Shown here: piece after piece, positions 51,520-60,324 of the stretch
How positions within the stretch are numbered: position 1 is the first letter of the stretch
How the letters are laid out: each line of letters opens with the position of its first letter
Source: Streptomyces vietnamensis
Lineage (GTDB): Bacteria; Actinomycetota; Actinomycetes; Streptomycetales; Streptomycetaceae
Assembly (NCBI RefSeq): GCF_000830005.1
Contig: NZ_CP010407.1
Span: 3,887,001 to 3,951,000, forward strand
DNA length: 64,000 bases
Reading direction: 5' to 3'
Made by a program: the position numbers and the translations under genes
The notes under the pieces: generated by a model
Told to the model about the DNA's origin: nothing
What the model saw: the letters and a program-made list of their open reading frames with translations, nothing else
Database searches by the model: none

Positions 51520-51579
51520 CCGGGATCAGGATCGAGCGCTGACCGGGATCAGGCCGGGCGCTGACCGGGATCAGGCCGG
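51513..51579. repeat. Three 22-23-bp repeats holding the stop codons of two convergent genes
   Basis: Units of GCGCTGACCGGGATCAGGCC plus GG. The first unit provides the TGA of the DUF6191 gene on the plus strand; the third provides the TCA (TGA) of the methyltransferase gene on the minus strand. Confidence 0.95.
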
Positions 51580-52401
51580 GCGGGACGCCTTGATCGAGTA
51601 CATCAGCGGGATGCGGGGGCGGTCCGCCGGGAAGCGGTAGTAGCCGTCCTCGTGCCGCTGGAGGGACCCGTAGCGGGGGAAGAGCGAGGCGTCGTGCTCG
51701 TGCAGGAACTCGATGCGCAGACCCGCCTTCGCGAGGGCCGTGACGACCTCGCCGACCGGGTGCACCCACTCCACGCTGCGGTTGTGGACGGTGACGGCGT
51801 CGAGGTCGGCGTACGTCCCCGGGGTGGTGTCCACCCACGGGTCGCGGACGAAGTAGTCGTGCACGACCCGGCTGCCGGTCTCGTCGTCGAGCGAGTCGGT
51901 CAGCGGATGGAACTCGGCCACGTAGAGGAAGCCGCCCGGGGCGACGAGCGAGGCGGCGGTCTCCGCCCAGCGGTCGAGGTCGGGCAGCCAGCACAGTGCC
52001 CCGGTGCCGGTGTAGACGATGTCGTACGAGCTGTCCGGGACGGCCTCGGCCGCGTCGTACGCGTCGGCGGCGACGAACGCGGCCCGCTCCTGCGAGAGGC
52101 CCAGGTCGACGGCGAGCGCACGGGCGGTCTCGACGGCCGGCTCGGAGAAGTCCAGGCCGACGACGTGGGAGGCGCCGTGCCGGGCCCAGGAGAGGGTGTC
52201 CAGGCCGATGTGGCACTGGAGGTGCAGCAGGGAGCGGCCGGTGACGTCGCCGACCTCCGCGAGCTCGAAGTCCCGTAGGGCGTCCTTGCCCGCGCGGAAG
52301 GCGTCCAGGTCGTAGAACTCGCTGGCGGCGTGGATCGGGACGCGCTCGTCCCACTTCGCGCGGTTGGCCTCGCGCCAGTCCTCGGGCGTCGGAGAGTACA
52401 T
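51571..52401 (-). CDS. Class I SAM-dependent methyltransferase
   Basis: A 276-residue methyltransferase (type 11/25). The SAM pocket is LLHLQCHIGLDTLSWARHGA, with GLDFSEPAVETAR and FVAADAYDA as the acidic and post-II motifs, and LDRWAETAASLVAPGGFLYV as motif III. LHLQCHIG with the WREANRAKWDERVP leader is typical of a widespread uncharacterised group. The ATG at 52401 is preferred: TAACCT lies 7 bases before it and there is no ribosome site; an upstream GTG adds 6 residues. Confidence 0.85.
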   Translation of the reverse strand: MYSPTPEDWREANRAKWDERVPIHAASEFYDLDAFRAGKDALRDFELAEVGDVTGRSLLHLQCHIGLDTLSWARHGASHVVGLDFSEPAVETARALAVDLGLSQERAAFVAADAYDAAEAVPDSSYDIVYTGTGALCWLPDLDRWAETAASLVAPGGFLYVAEFHPLTDSLDDETGSRVVHDYFVRDPWVDTTPGTYADLDAVTVHNRSVEWVHPVGEVVTALAKAGLRIEFLHEHDASLFPRYGSLQRHEDGYYRFPADRPRIPLMYSIKASRPA

Positions 52402-52472
52402 GTCGGCGAGGTTATCCACAGGCTGCGGAGGGCGCGACCCGTTTGTCGGCGGTGCGGAGCATGATGGATGCC

Positions 52473-54290
52473 ATGACTACCGAGAGCAAGCACATCGACA
52501 CCCCCGTCTGGGAGCAGCGCTTCCGGGCGCCCCGTGTCTCCCTGCCCGAATGGGCCGAGGAGGCCCCGGACCGCTCACTGTTCGTGTCCAACGCGACCGG
52601 GACGTACGAGTTGTACGCCTGGGACCGGGCGAGCGGCGAGCAGCGGCAGGTCACGGACCGGCCGAACGGGACGACGGACGGCACGCTGTCGCCGGACGGC
52701 GCCTCGATCTGGTGGTTCGCGGACACCGACGGGGACGAGTTCGGGGTGTGGATGCGCCAGCCGTTCGCGGGCGGCGAGGACGAGCCGGCCGTGCCCGGCC
52801 TGGCCCCGTCCTACCCTGCCGGGCTCGCCATCGGCCGGGAGGGCACGCTCGTGGTGGGCCGCTCCACGGACGAGGACGGCTCGACGGTCCATCTCGTACG
52901 GCCGGGTGCCGACACCCCGGTCGAGATCTACCGGCACCGGGAGTCGGCCGGCGTCGGCGACCTGTCGTACGACGGCTCGCTGATCGCGATCGAGCACACC
53001 GAGCACGGCGACGCGATGCACTCGGCGCTGCGCGTGCTGCGCGCCTCGGACGCGGGCGTGGTGGCCGAGCTCGACGACACCAAGGGCGGCACGGAGGAGC
53101 TGGGGCTCACGGTCCTCGGCTTCGCGCCGCTGGCCGGGGACACCCGGCTGCTCGTCGGCCACCAGCGGCGCGGCCGCTGGGAGCCGATGCTGTGGGACGT
53201 GGCGACGGGCGCCGAGACGGACCTGCGGCTCGATCTGCCGGGCGACGTGTCGGCGGAGTGGTACCCGGACGGCTCGGGGCTGCTGATCGTGCACGGCTTC
53301 GAGGCCCGCAGCGAGCTGTGGCGGTACGAGATCGCGACCGGCGCCCTGGTACGGGTGGAGACCCCGGCCGGTTCGGTGTCGAGCGCGACGGCCCGGCCCG
53401 ACGGGTCCGTGGAGTACCTGTGGTCCTCGGCCGCCGAGCCGCCGGTGGTGCGCTCCACGGCCGGCGGCGTCGTCCTGGACCCGCCGGGCCCGAAGGCGCC
53501 GCCGTCGGTGCCGGTGGAGGACGTGTGGGTGGAGGGGCCCGGCGGCAGGGTCCACGCGCTCGTGCAGCGCCCGGCGGAGGGCGAGGGGCCCTTCCCGACG
53601 GTCTTCGAGGTGCACGGCGGGCCCACCTGGCACGACAGCGACGCCTTCGCCTCGGGGCCGGCGGCCTGGGTGGACCACGGGTACGCGGTGGTGCGGGTCA
53701 ACTACCGGGGCTCCACGGGGTACGGCCGGGAGTGGACGGACGCGCTGAAGCACCGGGTCGGTCTGATCGAGCTGGAGGACATCGCGGCGGTCCGCGCCTG
53801 GGCGGTGGCGAGCGGCCTCGCCGACCCGGAGCGCCTGGTCCTCTCCGGCGGATCGTGGGGCGGCTATCTGACGTTGCTCGGTCTGGGCACCCAGCCGGAC
53901 GACTGGGCGGTCGGTCTCGCGGCGGTGCCCGTCGCGGACTACGTCACGGCGTACGAGGACGAGATGGAGGCCCTCAAGGCGATGGACCGGACGCTCCTGG
54001 GCGGGTCCCCGGAGGAGGTGCCCGAGCGGTACGCGGCCTCGTCGCCGCTGACGTACGTGGACGCGGTGAAGGCCCCGGTGCACCTGACGGCCGGCGTCAA
54101 CGACCCGCGCTGCCCGATCCGCCAGATCGACAACTACGTCGACCGGCTCGCGGCCCGGGGCGCGGTCCACGAGGTGTACCGGTACGACGCGGGCCACGGC
54201 TCGCTCGTGGTGGAGGAGCGGATCAAGCAGGTCGCCCTGGACCTGGACTTCGCGGCGAGACACCTGGGGACCCGGGCTGCGGGGGCCTGA
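52473..54290 (+). CDS. S9-family prolyl oligopeptidase-like peptidase
   Basis: A 605-residue serine peptidase. Residues about 40-350 form a beta-propeller of WD/PD40-type blades (LSPDGASIWWFADTDGDEFG); the C-terminal alpha/beta-hydrolase domain has Ser461 (SGGSWGGY), Asp in NDPRCPI and His in DAGHGS. It probably acts as an acylaminoacyl or dipeptidyl peptidase in the cytoplasm, as no signal peptide is seen. CATGAT lies 7 bases before the ATG, so the message may be leaderless. Confidence 0.92.
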   Translation: MTTESKHIDTPVWEQRFRAPRVSLPEWAEEAPDRSLFVSNATGTYELYAWDRASGEQRQVTDRPNGTTDGTLSPDGASIWWFADTDGDEFGVWMRQPFAGGEDEPAVPGLAPSYPAGLAIGREGTLVVGRSTDEDGSTVHLVRPGADTPVEIYRHRESAGVGDLSYDGSLIAIEHTEHGDAMHSALRVLRASDAGVVAELDDTKGGTEELGLTVLGFAPLAGDTRLLVGHQRRGRWEPMLWDVATGAETDLRLDLPGDVSAEWYPDGSGLLIVHGFEARSELWRYEIATGALVRVETPAGSVSSATARPDGSVEYLWSSAAEPPVVRSTAGGVVLDPPGPKAPPSVPVEDVWVEGPGGRVHALVQRPAEGEGPFPTVFEVHGGPTWHDSDAFASGPAAWVDHGYAVVRVNYRGSTGYGREWTDALKHRVGLIELEDIAAVRAWAVASGLADPERLVLSGGSWGGYLTLLGLGTQPDDWAVGLAAVPVADYVTAYEDEMEALKAMDRTLLGGSPEEVPERYAASSPLTYVDAVKAPVHLTAGVNDPRCPIRQIDNYVDRLAARGAVHEVYRYDAGHGSLVVEERIKQVALDLDFAARHLGTRAAGA

Positions 54291-54314
54291 GTCCGCTTGC
54301 GTACCGTGGGGGGC

Positions 54315-55055
54315 GTGTACCGGTTCCTGATGACGCCCCGCTGGTGGGGGATCAACGTCTTCGTCCTCCTCGCGATCCCGTTCTGCGTGTTCATGGGGAC
54401 GTGGCAGCTCGGCAAGTTCGAGGACCGCGTCGAGTCCCACCGGGAGGCCGAGGAGCGGCCCGCCGCGAGCTCGCTGAAGGCCGAGGCGCTGGACTCGCTG
54501 CTGCCGGTCGACAAGGAGACCTCGGGCCGCTCGGCCCGGGCGCGCGGCCGGTTCGAGGAGCAGTTCCTCGTGCCGGACCGCGAGCTGGACGGCCGGACCG
54601 GCTCGTACGTGCTGACGCTCCTGAAGACCGACGGCGGCCGGTCGCTGCCGGTGGTCCGGGGCTGGCTCCCCACGGGCGCGAAGGCCCCCGCCCCGCCGTC
54701 CGGCGAGGTGACGGTGGTGGGTGCCCTCCAGGCCTCGGAGAACCCGGGCACGAAGGGCGTCCACACGGCGGGCGGGCTGCCGGAGGGGCAGCTCGGGATG
54801 ATCAGTGCGGCGTCCCTGGTGAACGTGGTCACGGACGACGTCTACGACGCCTGGATCACCCTCGCGGACTCCCCCGCCGGGCTCACGCCGGTCCCGGCGG
54901 CGGCCGCGGCGGGCACGGGTCTGGACGCGAAGGCCTTCCAGAACCTCGGCTACACGGCGGAGTGGTTCGTCTTCGCGGGCTTCGTCGTCTTCATGTGGTT
55001 CCGCCTCGTCCGCCGCGAGGTGGAGGCCTCCCGCGACGAGGCACTGGGCCTGTAG
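54315..55055 (+). CDS. SURF1-family cytochrome oxidase assembly protein
   Basis: A 246-residue SURF1 homologue. Two helices lie at the ends: WWGINVFVLLAIPFCVFMGT near residue 15 and AEWFVFAGFVVFMWFRLVRR near 220. Between them is the extracytoplasmic domain with GTWQLGKFEDR and VVRGWLPTG, family hallmarks. It helps mature heme-copper oxidase subunit I. TACCGT is 7 bases before the GTG. It follows the peptidase gene by 24 bases and could be either co-transcribed or leaderless. Confidence 0.9.
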   Translation: MYRFLMTPRWWGINVFVLLAIPFCVFMGTWQLGKFEDRVESHREAEERPAASSLKAEALDSLLPVDKETSGRSARARGRFEEQFLVPDRELDGRTGSYVLTLLKTDGGRSLPVVRGWLPTGAKAPAPPSGEVTVVGALQASENPGTKGVHTAGGLPEGQLGMISAASLVNVVTDDVYDAWITLADSPAGLTPVPAAAAAGTGLDAKAFQNLGYTAEWFVFAGFVVFMWFRLVRREVEASRDEALGL

Positions 55056-55089
55056 GACTCCCCGGTCCCACAGGCCGTCCGGCAGTGCC

Positions 55090-56352
55090 TCAGGAGGCGG
55101 ACAGGACTCCGGTGCGGTAGATGGTGCCGGCGCAGGCGTTCGGGATGACGGCCGAGGCCGTGGGGCCGCCCGGCGCCGCGGTGTGGTGGACGACGACGCT
55201 GCCGTCCGCCGGGGCGCCGTCCTCGTGGACCAGCTGGGGTGCCGCGCCTGCGCCCTCCTCGGAGCCCGTGCCGGCGCCCGGTCCGGTGCCGGTGCCGCCG
55301 GAGTCGGCGCCCGCGCTCGGGGTGGGGTTGCCCGTGTCGCCCGTCGGGGTGGCCGTCGGGGTCGGCGTGGCCGGGGGCTCGGTCGGGGTGGTCGGCGTGG
55401 GGGTCGGGGTGGTGCCGGTCGTCGGGCAGGTCTCGCTCGGCACCCAGACGAACTTCACCTCGTAGCTGCCCTTCGGCTTCAGGACGAGCGCGGAGGCCTC
55501 CTGCGAGGGGTCGGGCAGTCCGCTGCCGCCGTCCCCCGCGGTGTGCCGGACCACCGAGATCAGCGCCGGGTCGGCCGCCCCGCGGGCCTCGAAGCCGACG
55601 ACGCCCGCGTCGTCCACGGCGCAGTTCTGTCCGGAGGCGTTGGCGATGCGGAAGGTGCCGTGGACCTTGCCCTCGGTGTCGGCCCCTTCGGCTCCCTCCC
55701 GGGTGACGACGAGCTGGTCGGCGGTGCACCGCGGGGCGGAGTCGGGGCCGGCGCCGAGCGTCGCCCGCGGGTCGCCGCCGGAGGCGTCGGCTCCGGGGCG
55801 GGGCGGCTTGCCGGAGGTGCCGTCGGCCGCGCCGGGGCTGGGCGAGACGGTGCTCGCGGGGGTCGTGGAGCTCTTGCCGCCCTCGATGCCGGTCTCGGTG
55901 CCGGTGCCGCCCTGGGCCTGCTCGCCGTGGCCGGCGTTCACGGGGTGGGCGGCGGAGACGCCGCCGGACGCGGCGACGTGCACGAAGGCGGGGACTGCGG
56001 TGCCGATGAGGACGGCGGCGGCCGCGGCGCCGACGACGGCCTGCCGCTTGCGGGCGCGCCGCGCGGGCACGGCCCGGCGCAGGTGCTCGAGCGAGCCGGG
56101 AGAGGGCTCCATGCCGGCCACGGCGTCCTGGAACAGCCGCCGCAGCGCGAGCTCGTCGTCGCCCTCGCCGGGCCCGGGCTCGATCTTCACCATGCGCTGT
56201 CCACTCAGCTCGTCACGTACATCCAGGGCGTCAGGCTGCTTCTCACCGGCGTCGCCGTCCTCGCGCGCCGTCTCGGCGGCATGCCTCTCGGGGACGTCGT
56301 CGCCGTCACGGTTCTCGTGGGCCACGCCGTCCCCGCCGGGTGCCTCGCTCAT
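55090..56352 (-). CDS. Single-pass membrane protein coupled to an ECF sigma factor
   Basis: A 420-residue protein. A long acidic cytoplasmic part (about residues 1-100, including LRRLFQDAVAGMEPSPGSLE) is followed by a basic stretch and one helix (AVVGAAAAAVLIGTAVPAFV). The outside part is Pro/Thr/Gly-rich, with a compact domain holding RCTADQLVVTREG and SGQNCAVDDAG, a PTPTPTTPTEPP linker and a final Cys. Its ATG overlaps the sigma-factor stop (ATGA). The layout fits a sigma regulator or sensor, but no zinc-binding anti-sigma motif (HxxxCxxC) is seen. Confidence 0.75.
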   Translation of the reverse strand: MSEAPGGDGVAHENRDGDDVPERHAAETAREDGDAGEKQPDALDVRDELSGQRMVKIEPGPGEGDDELALRRLFQDAVAGMEPSPGSLEHLRRAVPARRARKRQAVVGAAAAAVLIGTAVPAFVHVAASGGVSAAHPVNAGHGEQAQGGTGTETGIEGGKSSTTPASTVSPSPGAADGTSGKPPRPGADASGGDPRATLGAGPDSAPRCTADQLVVTREGAEGADTEGKVHGTFRIANASGQNCAVDDAGVVGFEARGAADPALISVVRHTAGDGGSGLPDPSQEASALVLKPKGSYEVKFVWVPSETCPTTGTTPTPTPTTPTEPPATPTPTATPTGDTGNPTPSAGADSGGTGTGPGAGTGSEEGAGAAPQLVHEDGAPADGSVVVHHTAAPGGPTASAVIPNACAGTIYRTGVLSAS

Positions 56353-57077
56353 GTCGTCGCTCCCATCGCGACGCGCAGCGCCGCGATGCCCCGCGAACCG
56401 TACGCCTTCACCGAGCCCAGGGAGATCCCGAGCGTCTCGGCGACCTGGACCTCGGTCATGTCGGAGAAGTACCGCAGGGCGAGCACCTCGCGCTGGCGCC
56501 GCTGGAGGCCGCGCATCGCCTTGATCAGGTCCTCGCGCTCCAGCTGCTCGTACGCCCCCTCCTCCGCACTGGCCATGTCCGGCATCGGCTTGGACAGCAG
56601 CTTCAGGCCGAGGATGCGGCGGCGCAGCGCGGACCGGGAGAGGTTGACCACGGTCTGGCGCAGGTAGGCGAGGGTCTTCTCGGGCTCACGGACCCGCTTG
56701 CGGGCCGAGTGGACGCGGATGAAGGCCTCCTGGACGACGTCCTCGCAGGAGGCCGTGTCGTCGAGGAGCAGCGCGGCGAGACCGAGCAGCGAGCGGTAGT
56801 GGGCCCGGTAGGTCTCGGTCAGGTGGTCGACGGTGGTGCCGGCCGCCGGGACGGCCTCGGCGCTCCTGCGGGGCGACGGGATGCCGTCGACGCCGCGCGC
56901 GTGGGATCCGGTGGGCACGGGGGCGATCACCGGCATGCCGCCGAGTGCGCGCGGGCGCCGGAGCGGACGGACCGCCGAGCCGCGCACGGGTACGACGGCA
57001 CTGCTCCGCACGGGGAGCACCGCCGTGCCGCCGCCGCGCAGCGGGGCGATGGTCGCGATGTCGAGTACCTCTGCCAC
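56349..57077 (-). CDS. SigE-type ECF RNA polymerase sigma factor
   Basis: A 242-residue ECF sigma factor of the SigE/FecI-like actinobacterial group. Region 2 is YRAHYRSLLGLAALLLDDTA and DVVQEAFIRVHSARKRV; region 4 is LQRRQREVLALRYFSDMTEV followed by VAETLGISLGSVKAYGSRGI. An N-terminal extension of about 75 residues precedes region 2. The GTG at 57077 (VAEVLDIATIAPLRGGG) is chosen from the conserved streptomycete leader; GGGGGGAAG is rather far upstream. It is co-translated with the membrane protein and may be controlled by it. Confidence 0.9.
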   Translation of the reverse strand: MAEVLDIATIAPLRGGGTAVLPVRSSAVVPVRGSAVRPLRRPRALGGMPVIAPVPTGSHARGVDGIPSPRRSAEAVPAAGTTVDHLTETYRAHYRSLLGLAALLLDDTASCEDVVQEAFIRVHSARKRVREPEKTLAYLRQTVVNLSRSALRRRILGLKLLSKPMPDMASAEEGAYEQLEREDLIKAMRGLQRRQREVLALRYFSDMTEVQVAETLGISLGSVKAYGSRGIAALRVAMGATT

Positions 57078-57329
57078 GCCTGTTGGACACGCTTCCCCCC
57101 GACAGGGTTGTACGCGTACGCCACCCTTTTCGACGGTGAGTTGTTCGTCCTCATGCGTAACCGTTCTCCCCCGATGCCCCGCTTCCGGCGTGTCCCGCGC
57201 CACACGGTCGTGGGTGCACGCAGAGACGCGCCCCGCCCAACTCTGGTTGCAGTACGGGGGAAGTGCATCGTCAACCACCGCATCACCGCAGTTCAAGAGG
57301 TATCTGACGCCTTTTTGCTCACAGGTCGT

Positions 57330-58397
57330 TCACAGATCCCACAAATCCGTGACAAGCGATTCCGCGATCTGAAGGGCGTTCAGGGCGGCGCCCTTGCGGA
57401 GGTTGTCGGCGCAGACGAAGAAGTCGAGCGCGCGCTCGTCGTCGAGGGAGCGCCGGACCCGGCCGACCCAGGCGGGGTCGGTGCCGACGACGTCGGCGGG
57501 GGTGGGGAAGTCGCCCGCGGCCGGGTCGTCGTAGAGCACGACCCCGGGGGAGGTCGCGAGGACCTCGTGGGCGCGTGCGACGGGGACGGGGTGTTCGAAG
57601 CGGGCGTGCACGGAGACGGAGTGCCCGGTCACGACGGGGACGCGCACGCAGGTGGCGGCGACCCGGAGGCCGGGCAGGCCGAGGACGCGCCGGGTCTCGT
57701 CCCGTACGCGCTCCTCCTCGCTGGAGGCCCCGTCGGCGCCGGGGGTGCCCGACCAGGGCAGGACGTTGAGCGCGAGGGGGCCGGGGAAGGGGCCGGTGTT
57801 CTCGCCGACGGTCCGCCGTACGTCTCCGGGGTGGGTGCCCAGGTCGGCGCCGCCGGCCACCAGGCCGAGCTGGGCGCGGAGCGCGTCGACCCCGGCCTGT
57901 CCGGCGCCGGCGCCGCTGGCGGCCTGCTGGGCGGTGACGACGAGTTCGGCGAGCCCGAACTCGGCGTGCAGGGCGCCCACGGCGACGATCAGCGCGAGGG
58001 TGGTGCAGCCGGGTCCGGCGACGATGCCCCGGGGGCGTACCCGCGCGGCGTGCGCGTTGAGTTCGGGGACCACGAGGGGGACGTCGGGGTCGGCCCGGAA
58101 GGCCGCGGAGGTGTCCACGACGACGGCGCCCTTGGAGACGGCGATCGGCGCCCAGCGGGCGGCGACGTCCTCCGGCACCAGGAAGAGCGCCAGGTCGACG
58201 CCCTCGAACACGTCCTCGCCGAGTGCGAGGATCTCGCACTCCTCCCCGCGCACGGCCGCCTTGGAGCCGGCCGAGCGCGGGGAGGAGACGAGGCGGATCT
58301 CGCCCCAGACGTCCGCGTGGTGCGTGAGCATCTGGAGCATCACCGAGCCGACCGCCCCGGTCGCTCCCACGACCGCGAGCGTCGGCCTCGGGGTCAT
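57330..58397 (-). CDS. asd: Aspartate-semialdehyde dehydrogenase
   Basis: A 355-residue enzyme of the diaminopimelate/Thr/Met pathway that reduces aspartyl phosphate with NADPH. NADP loop [11 protein letters not shown]; nucleophile Cys131 in GPGCTTLAL (most relatives have NPNCST); QAASGAGAG carries the Gln, [12 protein letters not shown] the Arg and His. The active-site set is therefore intact, but the loop around the Cys differs. Its ATG overlaps the aspartate kinase stop by 4 bases, so the two are a coupled operon. Confidence 0.93.
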   Translation of the reverse strand: MTPRPTLAVVGATGAVGSVMLQMLTHHADVWGEIRLVSSPRSAGSKAAVRGEECEILALGEDVFEGVDLALFLVPEDVAARWAPIAVSKGAVVVDTSAAFRADPDVPLVVPELNAHAARVRPRGIVAGPGCTTLALIVAVGALHAEFGLAELVVTAQQAASGAGAGQAGVDALRAQLGLVAGGADLGTHPGDVRRTVGENTGPFPGPLALNVLPWSGTPGADGASSEEERVRDETRRVLGLPGLRVAATCVRVPVVTGHSVSVHARFEHPVPVARAHEVLATSPGVVLYDDPAAGDFPTPADVVGTDPAWVGRVRRSLDDERALDFFVCADNLRKGAALNALQIAESLVTDLWDL

Positions 58398-59665
58398 CGG
58401 CCGGTGCCTCCGTAGACGACGGCCTCGTCCGAGTCGCTGTCCAGACCGAAGGCGGTGTGGACGGCGCGCACGGCCTCGTTGACGTCGTCGGCACGGGTGA
58501 CCACCGAGATGCGGATCTCGGAGGTCGAGATCAGCTCGATGTTCACACCCGCGTCCGACAGCGCCTTGAAGAAGTCCGCGGTGACGCCCGGGTTCGTCTT
58601 CATGCCAGCGCCGACCAGGGAGATCTTGCCGATCTGGTCGTCGTAACGCAGCGAGTCGAAGCCGATCGCGCCCTTCGCCTTCTCCAGCTCGTCGATGGCC
58701 TTGCGGCCCTCGGCCTTGGGAAGGGTGAAGGAGATGTCCGTCAGGCCGGTGGAGGCCGCGGACACGTTCTGCACGATCATGTCGATGTTGATCTCGGCGT
58801 CCGCGACGGCACGGAAGATGGCCGCGGCCTCGCCCGGCTTGTCCGGCACGCCGACGACGGTGATCTTCGCCTCGGAGGTGTCGTGGGCGACGCCCGAGAT
58901 GATGGCCTGCTCCACCTTGCGGTCCCCTTGCGGCTCGTTGCTGACCCAGGTGCCCTGCAGCCCCGAGAAGGACGAGCGGACGTGGATCGGGATGTTGTAA
59001 CGGCGTGCGTACTCGACGCAGCGGTGCAGCAGCACCTTGGAGCCGGAGGCGGCGAGCTCCAGCATGTCCTCGAAGGAGATCCAGTCGATCTTCTTCGCCT
59101 TCTTCACCACGCGCGGGTCGGCCGTGAACACACCGTCGACGTCGGTGTAGATCTCGCAGACCTCGGCGTCCAGGGCCGCGGCGAGCGCCACGGCGGTGGT
59201 GTCGGAACCGCCGCGCCCGAGGGTGGTGATGTCCTTCTTGTCCTGGCTGACGCCCTGGAAGCCGGCGACGATGGCGATGTTGCCCTCGTCGAGGGCGGTG
59301 CGGATCCGGCCCGGCGTGACATCGATGATGCGCGCTTTGTTGTGGACCGAGTCGGTGATGACGCCTGCCTGGCTGCCGGTGAACGACTGGGCCTCGTGGC
59401 CCAGGTTTTTGATCGCCATGGCCAGCAGGGCCATGGAGATCCGCTCTCCGGCGGTCAGCAGCATGTCGAACTCACGTCCGGCAGGCATCGGGGATACCTG
59501 CTCGGCGAGATCGATCAGCTCGTCCGTCGTGTCGCCCATCGCGGAGACCACGACGACGACCTGATGGCCGTCCTTCTTGGTGTCCACGATCCGCTTGGCG
59601 ACGCGCTTGATGCCTTCGGCATCGGCAACGGAGGAGCCTCCGTACTTCTGCACGACAAGGCCCAC
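58394..59665 (-). CDS. lysC: Aspartate kinase (alpha subunit, with internal beta-subunit start)
   Basis: A 423-residue aspartokinase, the first step of the aspartate pathway. [20 protein letters not shown] is the kinase signature; [15 protein letters not shown] follows. Two ACT domains (about 265-335 and 345-415; [31 protein letters not shown]) give lysine/threonine feedback. An internal GTG at codon 251 with AAGGGG upstream would yield the 173-residue beta subunit, as in corynebacterial LysC. The ATG start gives the full kinase domain. Confidence 0.95.
   Translation of the reverse strand: MGLVVQKYGGSSVADAEGIKRVAKRIVDTKKDGHQVVVVVSAMGDTTDELIDLAEQVSPMPAGREFDMLLTAGERISMALLAMAIKNLGHEAQSFTGSQAGVITDSVHNKARIIDVTPGRIRTALDEGNIAIVAGFQGVSQDKKDITTLGRGGSDTTAVALAAALDAEVCEIYTDVDGVFTADPRVVKKAKKIDWISFEDMLELAASGSKVLLHRCVEYARRYNIPIHVRSSFSGLQGTWVSNEPQGDRKVEQAIISGVAHDTSEAKITVVGVPDKPGEAAAIFRAVADAEINIDMIVQNVSAASTGLTDISFTLPKAEGRKAIDELEKAKGAIGFDSLRYDDQIGKISLVGAGMKTNPGVTADFFKALSDAGVNIELISTSEIRISVVTRADDVNEAVRAVHTAFGLDSDSDEAVVYGGTGR
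58913..58929 (-). promoter_or_regulatory. Internal ribosome site and start for the LysC beta subunit
   Basis: On the minus strand AAGGGG (58924-58929) precedes an in-frame GTG (58913-58915) by 8 bases. The product begins [18 protein letters not shown], aligned with the known beta-subunit start in Corynebacterium. Confidence 0.6.
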
Positions 59666-59844
59666 GTGCGCTCCTCGCTCAGTCTGTGCCGCAGCCGGCG
59701 CTGCGATCGGCTCAGTCTATCGAGGGACCCGGAAACGCCACCGTGATATCGCATGGTGAGACGTACGGCTCAGAGAATGATCACTCCATGCCTGTCGGTG
59801 ATCGGTCGGCGATCTGTCGGTGGCCTCCGCCACGGTGGGGCCAC

Positions 59845-59895
59845 AGACCGCGGACCACGGACCGCAGATCACAGATCACGGACCACAGATCACGG
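59845..59895. repeat. Degenerate 14-21-bp repeats (GGACCACGGACC/CAGATCACGGACC)
   Basis: About 50 bases of CGGACCACGGACCGCAGATC-type units between lysC and the NTF2-like gene. They precede the latter's ribosome site. The rest of the 248-base gap (59666-59913) probably holds both divergent promoters. Confidence 0.75.
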
Positions 59896-59913
59896 AGAGC
59901 AGAGGAGCCGATC

Positions 59914-60324
59914 ATGGACCAGACCTTGGTGGACCGGATGCGCACCTACCTGGACGCGGGCCTCGCCATGGACGTCGAGGCACTGGACGCGCTGTACGAC
60001 CCCGCCTTCGAGAACGTCCGCTGCGACGAGGAGGGCCTGACCGTGACCCTCACGAAGGACATGTTCATGAACCGGTTCCGCGCCCTGAAGGCGCAGGGCC
60101 GGAACGTCGGGGAGTCCGTCGACGACGCGACCTTCCTCGCGACCGGCGCGTTCGGCGCGTACGGCTGGATCGTCGTGCACCGGGTGAAGGACGGCCTGCC
60201 CGTCCTCTACACCTTCGTCTGGCAGCGCGACCCCCGGGGCGGCTGGGGGACGCTGCTGCGCGAGTTCACGTACGAGAAGGACATCAGCCACCTCGTACGG
60301 CTCATGGAGCGGGCTGCTCCTTGA
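59914..60324 (+). CDS. NTF2/SnoaL-like fold protein
   Basis: A 136-residue single-domain protein. VDRMRTYLDAGLAMDVEALD and LYDPAFENVRCDEEGLTVTL match the alpha-plus-beta cone of NTF2-like proteins; VRCDEEG and GAYGWIVVHRVKDGLPVLYT are typical strands. No active-site residues of known enzymes are obvious. GAGGAG lies six bases before the ATG. Its 3' end overlaps the opposing STAND gene by 23 bases. Confidence 0.75.
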   Translation: MDQTLVDRMRTYLDAGLAMDVEALDALYDPAFENVRCDEEGLTVTLTKDMFMNRFRALKAQGRNVGESVDDATFLATGAFGAYGWIVVHRVKDGLPVLYTFVWQRDPRGGWGTLLREFTYEKDISHLVRLMERAAP

